Below are positions 52,201 through 59,271 of a stretch of DNA of 64,000 bases, one piece after another. The stretch is from Ascidia mentula (lineage: Eukaryota > Chordata > Ascidiacea > Phlebobranchia > Ascidiidae), in NCBI GenBank assembly GCA_947561715.1, contig OX387200.1:18292501-18356500 (forward strand), in the 5' to 3' direction. Position 1 is the stretch's first letter. Each line of letters begins with the position of its first letter. The position numbers and the translations under genes are program-made. The notes under the pieces are model-generated. The model saw only the letters and a list, made by a program, of their open reading frames with translations, searched no databases and had not been told where the DNA came from.

Positions 52201-55200
52201 CCACTCCCGTCCTTTTATGTGAAAAACAAACAATTCTCCGTTTCGTCGTCATCATATTGCCCATAGCGGGTGTCTATAAAAGCGCGCGCCCTATTTTTAC
52301 CGTCCATTGGTTGTTGATCAACCCAATCTCACGCCTCGCTGATTCATTTTGGGAGTTCGCAGCCGCTTGCTCAACCCTCTGTTTATATCATCCACAACCC
52401 GCTGTCAGTCCTAAGCCTCTGTGTCGTGTTCCGGATCGCGCCAACTGTGCGCCGACCCGGTTAACCTGGATATGATTTTTGCAGCTAAACTTGCGTGCAG
52501 ACGCAGTCGGTGTTGTGTTGTTGTCGGTCTGGGGTTCGCTTAGCAGCTTATGGCGCGCGGGGAAGGTCGTAACACGTTCCCACGGGCTTAAGCCTAAACT
52601 TTCCCACATTCGTCTTCACCGCCAAGTTCGCTGGTCGCTCTTGAATGCTTTTGACACAAATGTAGTCACGTCCACTTGAAAGCCACTGTTGTGCTTGACT
52701 GGGTTTTGTTTAATGTTGAGACAATCTCAATGCAAGCCAAAGAGCCAAGCTCAATATTAACAATAGTTTTTAAATTTACCCGAAATTTGCACTTCCTTCG
52801 TAATGCCAACATGTAATCATGTCAAGGCAAATAAATACACTAAAATAATATAACTTTATTACACAAAATTTCCCCTAAATTTTGAAGTTTAAATAAATGT
52901 TGTTTCGTTTCGCTTTAGGATCTGAGCTTCCGAGACAGGTGAGCACTTGGTTGCAAGAACTTGGACTCCCGCAATACGAAACCGTGCTGAGTGGAAACGG
53001 ATTCGATGACGTCGATTTTCTTGTGAGTGGATTTTGCTTAATTGGCTTCTGCGTGTTGATCAAAATTTTGATTTTGAAAAGGATATACTATTTTTTTTTT
53101 AAACCAATAAAAGCATCATCTTTTATGTAGGATTTGTAAATTAAAGTGTTCCGTTTGTTGAGGCTTGATATTTTGCGATAACTTGCCAGAGTTGCTACAA
53201 ATCCAACCGCACGGCACTGGACATTTAAGTTATAAATTTAACCACATTGCAGGCGGGCGACATCCTTGAAGAGCGTGACCTCACTGATATGGACATTCGA
53301 GATTCATCGCACCGCCGTCGGCTTCTCGAGTCTGCCAAGAACCTTCCACGTCTCCACCCTCTCGCTCCACCTGACAACCCTTCGGCGCCATCTAGCGTTG
53401 GCGAATGGCTGGCATCCATCCACTTGCAGCAATACGAAGCAGCTTTTGTGAGCAAGGGCTTTGGTTCGATGAAGTCGGTGCGCTCGATGACGGAGGCTGA
53501 TATTAAACCGGTGGGTGGTGGTTTTAACTCGATCGGCATTCATGTTATATAAAGGGGAATGTTTTGGGTTTTAATCAGGATTTTGAACTGTGGATAAAGT
53601 AAAAGTAATTTGGAATTTGACTACTTTACAAACAACCTTTGTTGCGAAAAAAGTTTGTTAATTTGTTTTTTCCGTTGGCATTTGGTGGAAAAAAATACTT
53701 CAATCGACTTAAAATCTCCGCAAATGCCAAATCTATTAACAACTACACGAAAATTCTCTTAATTCCGTATCTTCATTAATTATTTCATTGTTATATTTTC
53801 ACCATACCTTTGTATTGAAAATCCTGATTTTTCACATTTTGTTTACAGCTCGTTTCCAAGCGCGGTCACTTCAAGAGAGTCAGGTCCTCTCTCTTCGGTC
53901 GACTGAAGGATGACAAGAAACCCGCGTCAAATCAATCCACCCGAAGCCGTTCTAACAGCCAGGTAATAATAAGATGCACGTGAATGCTCGCTTTCCACAA
54001 AATACATCGTATGTGCGAGTTTGGAGTTAATTGCGTACTGTCCGTATATTCAAGGCTTGATGAGGAAGTTGGTATAAGTTTCATAATGTCAACTGATGAA
54101 TGATATCATGGGGTCCACTATTTGTTTTCAACATATTAGATTAATCTTTCATGGTCAGTTTTGTGTTTTAAGCAACAATCGGCTTGGTTGATTTTATAAA
54201 AATGTATTTAAGGAAAAATGACGTTTATAATTCAACCTATTTAATTAGACGCTTGGTTAGTTGCATTTGTTTCGAAAACAAAGCAATAATATATAATACC
54301 ATTAATTTAATAGGATTTAAAATCAATGCAGCTGAATTTAACGCAACCAAAATACGTGCATCGCATTCAAACGAAACAGGGCAACAGGCAATTGCGCTGA
54401 ACCACGCCCTTCGATAGCGAGCGTTTCCGCAATACAGCAGCGACTTTTTAGGGCCCCGCTGTTTTCGTGCAACCGGTCTGTGAGCAATAACTTTCTGTCC
54501 CCGATCACCGATTTTGCATCGTTGCGTCCCCGCTAACGCACTCACGTCTATGCGACCCGTTTTCTATCCCGGATGTGACGCATGGTAGTGTTTCCTACCA
54601 GCAGGCTGCCATTGGCACGGCATCAGGCACTAGCGTCAGGTACAGAACACACATCGCGACGTGCAGTGAGCCGGGTATTGCGCTCCATTCACTAAGTGTA
54701 ATACTTCAGCTTGGATATGAACGGTCGCTCTTTTAGGCCGCGATTCAGCAGCATTGTGTATTTGCATGAAAGCAGGGTAGAACAGTTTAACGAAGCCTTA
54801 TTAGGACAAACAGGCGTTTATAATCAAGCTGGGTTGCTGCGTGATTTATAGAAACGGAGGCGTCACTGGTTGCTTATCGCTTGTAGTGCATGTACGTGCC
54901 ATCAATTAGTTGGAGGCTGCTATGTTTACGTCATAGTCTGGGTGCAGCACAGTGTGTTTAGACTTGACACGATATTGTAACTGTGCTGTTGCATGTAAAA
55001 GACCTGGGATTTGAAGCAATGATGGCATTGAAAGTAAAAAATGTGCGCTTCAAAAGCAAACTCCAGAGAAATATCGTTTGCGTGGTGGAGTTGAGCGAAA
55101 ACATTGCAGTAATGTGTAGGCCATCCGACACAGCAAAGCACTACAGTAACAAGCGCAGGCGTTGCAGTAAACGCGACATACCTCCAGTGACGTCATGATG

Positions 55201-57530
55201 TAGCTAACCGTCAGTATTTACATTGTGTTTCAGGTCAAAGCAAGTCCGCCCCTCTCACGCAGTCCGCTGTTGGACTCCGCCAACTTCTTCAAGGATTACA
55301 CCAACATAGTTAAATCTCGTGGTACAACATTGTCGAGCACACGTAGCAACGACAACGCGTCGCCTGTCTTCCCCTCTGGAACAGTGAGCAGCACCAGCAG
55401 CGCAGGCAGCGGGAAGCCATCGGGTTTGCCAACAGAAAGGGTTCCCACGCAAGGAGATCCTTCCGCTACCGAAACGCCAGCCAGAGGTCGTAAGTCGAGC
55501 AAAACCGCCACTGCGCCGGCAGACAACGACGAACAAGCCCAGCGGTCCCGCCATCGTCATAGGAAATCATCACGTGACAGTGGACGATCCAAGCCTCGTT
55601 CGCGGTCTGGTTCGCATTCGTCGAAGACCAGGCGTACAGAGTTGTCTGTATTTGTGGATAAGAGCGCTAAGGGCCAGCACGCGAGGCAGAATTCAAGCAG
55701 CGGGACTCGTTCGTCGCACCACCGTCAACGTTCCCACCACAAATCTTCTTCGTCGCTGAAGAGCGTTAACAGTGAACAGAAGGAAAACCTTAGAATGGTG
55801 AGTTTAGTGTTAGTGTGCGTACTTTAAAAATGATGGTGTCTGCAACACGAGATATATGTACATAATTTCATTACTTGACCCTTTCGGTGGATAAAAAATG
55901 GTTTTGTTTGATCCAACCGCTTAAAACGAATGAACGTTAGATCAATCTTGTTGTGGTTTTTGTTCAAAAAAGCGATTGTGTGTTACTAAAAAGCTGAACT
56001 TTGGTTGAATATCTTGCTGAATATAAACAGTCGAGCAGTAAACACAAGTCGAGTACAGAATTTCAGCCTGTGTCCTCATGCGGTTTGGTGCTGGCCATGA
56101 AAAAATCTATATTCGAGATGCAGCATTTAAAACCTATTTTGTGTTGACTTTACAGAGCAAACCGGGCAACTCCACCGACATTCCCGATGTTGAACGCGCG
56201 ATTTTTCTCGCCTCGGAGTCGAGTTCTGGGGAGGCGCTCAACCTTCGACCCCCGAACGAAACAACGCGAGAAGTATCTGTACACGCATGGCGCCACCAAG
56301 CGGACACCCTTATCACCGGTTGCTGCAACTACCAAGCTTATGTGAGTAGACTTTGGCTGTTTTTGTTTGTTTAGTTTGTATATAGAATTTGTATGTATAG
56401 GTAAAAACTAAAATTGCCAAAAATCCTGCTTGACGTAAAATAAAGTTAAAGCAGCAAAACTGTTCACAAAATTTGCAAAACGTTTTAACAGTTATATAGC
56501 TGCGTAGAATCTTTACCATAGCAGCTGCGTCAAATATACACGGAAGAAGATGGCCACTGTCTTACTACATAACGTATTTGGAAAAAAATAACCAATTTGT
56601 TTTTGTTTCCAGTACCTCGGTTCGATGCTGATACACGAGCTAAAAGGAGTTGAATCGACAGTGGAAGCTTGCGCTAAGATGCGAAAATCCACAGATTCCA
56701 TGAAGAAAATTCCAACCATCGTCCTGGCGATCAACTACACCGGAGTCAAATTTATTGATTCCAAATCCCAGGTTGGTTCAGAGTTTTAAAAGTGCTGAAA
56801 TAAGTTCAGATCAGACATAGAGCTTGGCGTGTTCGTTTGGTCCGTATACGTGATTTAAAAAAATTGATGTAGCCTATAGTGCAACAGCATACGCCAATCA
56901 CCAATCACACAAGTGAAATTCAACAAAATCTTTAACAGCAGCGACCACAACATAAAGATCGTATATGTATCTCTGTTACAGCACGAAATCGCAGAACACG
57001 AGATCTGCAACATTTCGTTCGCCTCCCAGGATTCAGAGGATCTAGCCACGTTCGCTTACATCACGCACGACGTGCGCACCGGCCACCACTATTGCCACGT
57101 ATTCCGAGTCACAACAATGGTGAGTTAAATTAGAAATTTCCCGCGTGCCTTTTGCATCCGGGATACCGAGTACTGTTTTTACTCCGTTTGTTTTGCGAAA
57201 GCTCGCTTGACTTTGTGTCCTTGAATGGTGAATATTACTCACAAAAGGTTCACAGCCACATGTATGGGTCAAAAATTAACGCCTGTTCTGTAATGAAATT
57301 CAAATAAAAAAAGGTAATTTTTGCTTCTTATTAAAATCTTGTTTGTTGGTGCGAATGTCAAACTGTGTTTCGACTTCCTATTTTTGCTAGGAAACGGCAT
57401 ACCTAAAACCGACCGTCTTATTTTCCAGGACATGGCTTACGAAATTATCCTCACCCTCGGCCAGGCGTTCGAAGTCGCCTACCAGCTGATCCTCAAAGAC
57501 AAAGCGATTAAAGAGCGCGAAGTGAGATGA
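16128..57530 (+). CDS. ANKS1: ANKS1: ankyrin-SAM-PTB adaptor (Odin/AIDA-1 family)
   Basis: Seen: 28 exons, 5,736 nt, 1,911 residues plus TGA, all GT-AG with every phase matching. [15 protein letters not shown] equals the family N-terminus. Six ankyrin repeats span about 40-275, then a long Pro/Ser-rich disordered region (277-1370), SAM1 (about 1377-1437), SAM2 (about 1452-1515), an Arg/Ser-rich linker and a PTB domain (about 1763-1905). Known: vertebrate ANKS1A (Odin) and ANKS1B (AIDA-1) are cytoplasmic and synaptic adaptors binding Eph/EGF receptor complexes (ANKS1A) or PSD-95 and APP (ANKS1B). They have about 1,130-1,250 residues; the extra length here is nearly all disordered linker (exons 7-19 and 24). 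An upstream in-frame ATG at 16116 would add four residues; 16128 matches the family. The protein ends right after the PTB fold, lacking the vertebrate tail. A single pre-duplication gene is inferred, so A versus B cannot be assigned. Introns of 300-800 bp not listed separately hold no recognised exon. Confidence 0.96.
16450..16530 (+). CDS. ANKS1: ANKS1 exon 2 (ankyrin 1)
   Basis: Residues 39-65: [20 protein letters not shown], the PNVNC..GYT.LHH signature of the family. Acceptor GTTCAG|G, donor CATGA|GTAAGA. Confidence 0.95.
16642..16798 (+). CDS. ANKS1: ANKS1 exon 3 (ankyrin 2-3)
   Basis: Residues 66-118: [46 protein letters not shown]. Acceptor CTTCAAG|G, donor GAGCAG|GTATGT. Confidence 0.96.
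17068..17160 (+). CDS. ANKS1: ANKS1 exon 4 (ankyrin)
   Basis: Residues 119-149: [20 protein letters not shown]. Acceptor TTTTACAG|AAC, donor CCTCTG|GTATGT. Confidence 0.96.
17228..17431 (+). CDS. ANKS1: ANKS1 exon 5 (ankyrin 4-5)
   Basis: Residues 150-217: [20 protein letters not shown] and [20 protein letters not shown]. Acceptor GCTGTAG|GTT, donor AGAACT|GTGAGA. Confidence 0.96.
17704..17881 (+). CDS. ANKS1: ANKS1 exon 6 (last ankyrin)
   Basis: Residues 218-276: [20 protein letters not shown], almost identical to vertebrate ANKS1. Acceptor CCTATCAG|GGT, donor TTCTAT|GTAAGT. Confidence 0.96.
18197..18340 (+). CDS. ANKS1: ANKS1 exon 7 (linker, YIDM motif)
   Basis: Residues 277-324. An acidic/Pro-rich linker ([17 protein letters not shown]) ending [15 protein letters not shown]. 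Tyr319 in YIDM fits the YxxM type of SH2 ligand. Acceptor CGCACAG|CG, donor CACAAAG|GTGAAT. Confidence 0.88.
18341..21825. other. ANKS1 intron 7, 3.5 kb
   Basis: No exon that fits the phase-1 junction was recognised, and the open frames present have no family resemblance. It contains scattered half CRE sites around 20410-20520 and an inverted pair of GATA motifs at about 20273-20292. Confidence 0.55.
21826..21864 (+). CDS. ANKS1: ANKS1 micro-exon 8 (39 nt)
   Basis: Residues 325-337, [13 protein letters not shown]. Thirteen codons, phase 1 on both sides, so skipping would keep the frame; it may be alternatively spliced. Acceptor TTATTCAG|CA, donor TTTTCG|GTGAGT. Confidence 0.8.
21946..22074 (+). 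CDS. ANKS1: ANKS1 exon 9 (linker)
   Basis: Residues 338-380: [20 protein letters not shown] onward. 129 nt, phase 1 on both sides, so also skippable in frame. Acceptor ATCTGCAG|AA, donor CTAAAG|GTATCG. Confidence 0.88.
22330..23060 (+). CDS. ANKS1: ANKS1 exon 10 (large disordered exon)
   Basis: Residues 381-624. Opens [20 protein letters not shown]; rich in Ser/Arg/Pro and closes [18 protein letters not shown], a proline-rich SH3-type ligand. Not alignable to vertebrate ANKS1 by eye. Acceptor TTTGCAG|GT, donor CCCAAG|GTTAGG. Confidence 0.92.
23407..23538 (+). CDS. ANKS1: ANKS1 exon 11 (linker)
   Basis: Residues 625-668: [20 protein letters not shown], a proline-rich then acidic stretch, ending [11 protein letters not shown]. 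Acceptor GTTATTAG|GTT, donor GTCTCA|GTGAGT. Confidence 0.87.
24325..24376 (+). CDS. ANKS1: ANKS1 exon 12 (52 nt, YDNI motif)
   Basis: Residues 669-685, [17 protein letters not shown]. Tyr680 in the acidic context DEPTYDNI is a plausible SH2/PTB docking tyrosine. Acceptor TTTGTAG|GGT, donor CATGG|GTAAGT. Confidence 0.85.
24818..24954 (+). CDS. ANKS1: ANKS1 exon 13 (linker)
   Basis: Residues 686-731: [17 protein letters not shown], ending [10 protein letters not shown]. Acceptor CTTCTTAG|CG, donor CGAAAG|GTGGGG. Confidence 0.87.
25335..26075 (+). CDS. ANKS1: ANKS1 exon 14 (large disordered exon)
   Basis: Residues 732-978. [20 protein letters not shown] opens a short predicted helix at the place of the vertebrate conserved block after the ankyrins. 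The rest is disordered, with [18 protein letters not shown] and [16 protein letters not shown] fits the PxxxPR motif bound by CIN85/CD2AP SH3 domains. Acceptor TATCCAG|GCG, donor CAGCAG|GTATAA. Confidence 0.93.
26397..26622 (+). CDS. ANKS1: ANKS1 exon 15 (linker)
   Basis: Residues 979-1053: [16 protein letters not shown] to [12 protein letters not shown]. The ATG inside is not a start. Acceptor CTATTCAG|TCT, donor GAGCACG|GTATAA. Confidence 0.87.
26934..27050 (+). CDS. ANKS1: ANKS1 exon 16 (acidic linker)
   Basis: Residues 1054-1092: [20 protein letters not shown], ending [11 protein letters not shown]. Acceptor TGCTTCCAG|AT chosen because it alone gives the needed phase. Donor TTCAGAG|GTACTT opens the 23 kb intron. 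Confidence 0.87.
30070..30307. mobile_element. hAT-type MITE, 238 bp, in ANKS1 intron 16
   Basis: An 8-bp target-site duplication TATTAGAT flanks it perfectly (30062-30069 and 30308-30315). The ends are inverted: CAGGGGTTCTTAACC at the left, CACTGTTTCTTAACC read inward from the right. The 8-bp duplication and CA..TG ends are typical of hAT elements. It has no transposase, so it is non-autonomous. Its interior repeats a GGGGTCCATG motif. Confidence 0.9.
31021..31032 (+). promoter_or_regulatory. Perfect 12-bp CRE palindrome
   Basis: TGTGACGTCACA, an extended palindrome around the 8-bp CRE, typical of high-affinity CREB/ATF sites. In ANKS1 intron 16. Confidence 0.5.
34641..34661 (+). promoter_or_regulatory. 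GTCACGTGAC palindrome plus second E-box
   Basis: GTCACGTGAC (34641-34650), the CLEAR-type bHLH-ZIP site, is followed by CACGTG at 34656-34661. It lies in the 23 kb ANKS1 intron. Confidence 0.45.
44534..44560 (+). promoter_or_regulatory. Paired GTCACGTG E-boxes
   Basis: Two copies of GTCACGTG, 44534-44541 and 44553-44560, starting 19 bp apart. The second is fused to a CRE-like GACGTCA. These are sites of the bHLH-ZIP (USF/TFE/MITF) type. Confidence 0.5.
47637..47688. repeat. Perfect 15-bp inverted repeat (hairpin), 22-nt loop
   Basis: Left arm CCCTAATTTACCGAA (47637-47651) pairs perfectly with the right arm (47674-47688). No flanking duplication was seen. It may be a tiny MITE remnant or a transcribed hairpin. 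Confidence 0.85.
48022..48103 (+). promoter_or_regulatory. Candidate internal promoter of ANKS1
   Basis: In 82 bp: a perfect CRE TGACGTCA (48022-48029), a reverse CCAAT box GATTGG (48039-48044), a composite CRE/E-box GACGTCACGTGG (48063-48074) and TATAATA (48097-48103). Order and spacing are those of a CREB/NF-Y driven TATA promoter on the plus strand. A second TATA-like run lies near 48490, followed by a donor-like TCG|GTAAGA at 48565. Function is inferred. Confidence 0.5.
50006..50437 (+). CDS. ANKS1: ANKS1 exon 17 (first exon after the 23 kb intron)
   Basis: Residues 1093-1236: [37 protein letters not shown], then Ser/Pro-rich sequence. Acceptor TCTTTTAG|GT, donor GTCAATG|GTCAGT. The frame stays open upstream through the acceptor to an ATG at 49981 (see findings). 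Confidence 0.92.
50510..50692 (+). CDS. ANKS1: ANKS1 exon 18 (linker)
   Basis: Residues 1237-1297: [20 protein letters not shown], ending [11 protein letters not shown]. Acceptor TACACCAG|AT, donor CCCAAG|GTTGGT. Confidence 0.9.
50897..51021 (+). CDS. ANKS1: ANKS1 exon 19 (linker)
   Basis: Residues 1298-1339: [20 protein letters not shown], ending ENDEWAQ, which lines up with the vertebrate SEWEEI block before SAM1. Acceptor CCACCAG|GA, donor GCGCAG|GTTTGA. Confidence 0.9.
51184..51277 (+). CDS. ANKS1: ANKS1 exon 20 (IMSSI motif)
   Basis: Residues 1340-1370: [20 protein letters not shown] then [11 protein letters not shown]. The DKIMSSI-like motif is also found just before SAM1 in vertebrate ANKS1. 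Acceptor TTACCAG|ATT, donor ATGACAG|GTAATT. Confidence 0.92.
51278..52918. other. ANKS1 intron 20, 1.6 kb
   Basis: Between the IMSSI exon and SAM1. No exon or repeat was recognised; composition is mixed. Confidence 0.5.
52919..53022 (+). CDS. ANKS1: ANKS1 exon 21 (SAM1, first half)
   Basis: Residues 1371-1405: [19 protein letters not shown] then NGFDDVDFL, the N-terminal half of a SAM domain (W.LGL.QY pattern). Acceptor GCTTTAG|GA, donor TTTCTT|GTGAGT. Confidence 0.95.
53253..53510 (+). CDS. ANKS1: ANKS1 exon 22 (SAM1 end, SAM2 start)
   Basis: Residues 1406-1491: [20 protein letters not shown] completes SAM1, and [20 protein letters not shown] opens SAM2. Acceptor CATTGCAG|GCG, donor AAACCG|GTGGGT. 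Confidence 0.95.
53849..53962 (+). CDS. ANKS1: ANKS1 exon 23 (SAM2 end)
   Basis: Residues 1492-1529: [20 protein letters not shown], the last SAM2 helix, corresponding to the vertebrate GHRKRIL segment. Acceptor TTTACAG|CTC, donor AGCCAG|GTAATA. Confidence 0.94.
53963..55233. other. ANKS1 intron 23, 1.3 kb
   Basis: Between SAM2 and the Arg/Ser-rich exon. No exon recognised. A perfect CRE TGACGTCA at 55188-55195 sits about 40 bp before the next exon. Confidence 0.5.
55234..55797 (+). CDS. ANKS1: ANKS1 exon 24 (Arg/Ser-rich linker)
   Basis: Residues 1530-1717. Ser/Thr-rich, then strongly basic [20 protein letters not shown], a candidate nuclear localisation signal; AIDA-1 isoforms are known to reach the nucleus. 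564 nt, phase 0 both ends, so skippable in frame. Acceptor GTTTCAG|GTC, donor AGAATG|GTGAGT. Confidence 0.93.
56156..56341 (+). CDS. ANKS1: ANKS1 exon 25 (LRPPNE block, PTB start)
   Basis: Residues 1718-1779: [20 protein letters not shown] matches the vertebrate ITLRPPNEAT block. [12 protein letters not shown] begins the PTB fold. Acceptor TTTACAG|AGC, donor CTTAT|GTGAGT. Confidence 0.95.
56613..56771 (+). CDS. ANKS1: ANKS1 exon 26 (PTB)
   Basis: Residues 1780-1832: [46 protein letters not shown] strands and first helix. Acceptor TTTCCAG|TAC, donor TCCCAG|GTTGGT. Confidence 0.96.
56982..57119 (+). CDS. ANKS1: ANKS1 exon 27 (PTB)
   Basis: Residues 1833-1878: [34 protein letters not shown]; core PTB strands. 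Acceptor GTTACAG|CAC, donor ACAATG|GTGAGT. Confidence 0.96.
57429..57530 (+). CDS. ANKS1: ANKS1 exon 28 (PTB C-terminal helix, stop)
   Basis: Residues 1879-1911: [20 protein letters not shown], the PTB C-terminal helix, then 12 residues and TGA. A TGACGTCA palindrome begins at the stop codon. Acceptor TTTTCCAG|GAC. Confidence 0.96.
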   Translation, partial: DMAYEIILTLGQAFEVAYQLILKDKAIKEREVR

Positions 57531-58020
57531 CGTCATCGCTCCTAGTCGGACTCAAATAATTGAACTGTGAGAATGAAGATGCGCACCCGGCACGTGTTAC
57601 CATGGGCGATGCAGCAAGACAGTCGGTTCCCATTGCCGGTTTCGCTTCGTTCCTGCCCGTGACCTGTTCTAGTATTTATTAACGGTATTCCTGTTTAACT
57701 GAAAATTACCAATGTTTGGAAGCTAAAGCTCCGCTTTGCGTAGCCACCTTTGATAGAAATATTTCGGAAAGCATTAAAAAAGGATTTTCCAAATTTGTGC
57801 TATTTTGGTGCATAAGATTTGACTTTATTTAACGTGGTTCTCAAATTAGCATGATGACGTGAATCGAGTCGCTTATTTCTGTTTTTACTCTTTTCTCGTT
57901 CGTTCGTTTTCCACTTCCTTAATCAGATGGAGAATTCCATTTTATTTTCTTCATCCTATTGTTTTAAAGCACGTTTTGTTGTTTTTTCTTTCTTCGTGAA
58001 ATAATCGTGTTATCCAGCCA

Positions 58021-58026
58021 AATAAA
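58021..58026 (+). terminator. Likely ANKS1 polyadenylation signal
   Basis: AATAAA, about 490 nt after the ANKS1 stop codon; a TGTGAGGTTG stretch follows within 30 nt as a possible GU-rich element. Confidence 0.6.
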
Positions 58027-58330
58027 AGTACTGGCGATTAACATGGAGTGTGAGGTTGATAGTCGAGACTCGGCGTGTTCAAAAAAGTTTTCATGAAGAC
58101 GTTATTAGTCGGCCAGTCAACTGTTGATGGGTCTTTGAAACTTATGTCACAAAAACAAGAAAATTTTTAGAATTATTTTGCAAAGAAGTAAGTCACAAAA
58201 TAACCTCTTATGATTCTGGTCAAATCTAGTTGCGGATAATAGGGAATTATTTTCCTGGCAGGATATTATGTCCGTTATAAAACCAGGTTTTGCATTCATA
58301 AAAATTAGTTGCTTGATTATTACATTAACA

Positions 58331-58553
58331 CAAGTGATTCCCAACCTTTTTGTGGTTGCGTACCACTTGGAGGTAAAACAATTTCAACGCGCACCACCTG
58401 GCTGAGTGTTACAAAGTAACGTAGGGGATGAAGTAACGAAAATTTTGAGATCACTTACGATTTTTTAAATTCGAACTATATCCGCAAATAACGGAAAGGT
58501 GCTCGCGTACCACCTGGAATGCCATCGCGTATACCACTGGCTGGGAAACACTG
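58331..58553. mobile_element. hAT-type MITE, 223 bp, between ANKS1 and BCL7
   Basis: Ends are CAAGTGATTCCCAACC and, read inward from the right, CAGTGTTTCCCAGCC. The flanking 8-bp duplication CATTAACA / CGTTAACA (58323-58330, 58554-58561) matches at 7 of 8 positions. Non-autonomous, with no open reading frame. GCGTACCAC repeats inside near both ends. Confidence 0.82.
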
Positions 58554-59055
58554 CGTTAACAGCTCAATGCATGCTTTTTGATGGATTCCTAATCCTAGGT
58601 TTAGAACGGGAACAAGTATATAAAATGTGAGCAATTTTGCACTGTAAAATTTCTTTTTTTTATTATTTTGCACAAGATTCATGAAGAGGAAATGATATTA
58701 TTTATTTGTAACAACCCTCTGTATCTAGTTTTCGGCGTTACAGAACACTTTTAAGCGCTCATAACAAAGAGTTGCAAATTTGCAATACAATATCACGGTG
58801 TGTCAAGTGATCGGGGGTAAAGATACGAAAAGAGACTTGCAGGTCTCAATGCATTTTCATAGAATCTCTAACCGTCCCGTGCTTACCCCACGACACCACT
58901 TTTTGCGTTATGAAGTTCCTTTTCCGAAGAGCAAACTAAACATGAATGCAATCGCCCGACGTTAAATTACTGCTTCTCAAATTGTAATGGAACGCATGAT
59001 AGAGCATCATAAAGGTTTGTTTCCCACCGAACAGTCGTGATTAGGAGAACTGCAT

Positions 59056-59061
59056 TTTATT
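59056..59061 (-). terminator. Likely BCL7 polyadenylation signal
   Basis: AATAAA on the minus strand, about 137 nt downstream of the BCL7 stop codon. Confidence 0.6.
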
Positions 59062-59197
59062 GTGAGGCAACAGCGACTCCTCGAAGTTATGGCGCTGCCA
59101 AACACAACCAGCGGTCATTCACTGAAATGCGCATTTCATAGCAAGAACCAAGAAATATTGAAAGAAACAAGTGTTCTAATAATTGCCAAGGGGAATA

Positions 59198-59271
59198 TCA
59201 TTCTGTCCGCAGTCGCTTGATTGCTGGATCTGTTGGGGTTGCTGCTCTCTTGTTGGAATATTCGTCCAACC
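59198..59271 (-). CDS. BCL7: BCL7 exon 5 (C-terminus)
   Basis: [20 protein letters not shown] then RTE and TGA. The basic end resembles the PPSKKMKLE-type tail of vertebrate BCL7. Acceptor CGTTTTAG|GG. Confidence 0.9.

Larger units (their letters stand above)
57531..59197. other. Convergent 3' region of ANKS1 and BCL7
   Basis: Contains the ANKS1 3' UTR (likely to about 58045), a hAT MITE and the BCL7 3' UTR. No coding sequence recognised. Confidence 0.65.
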
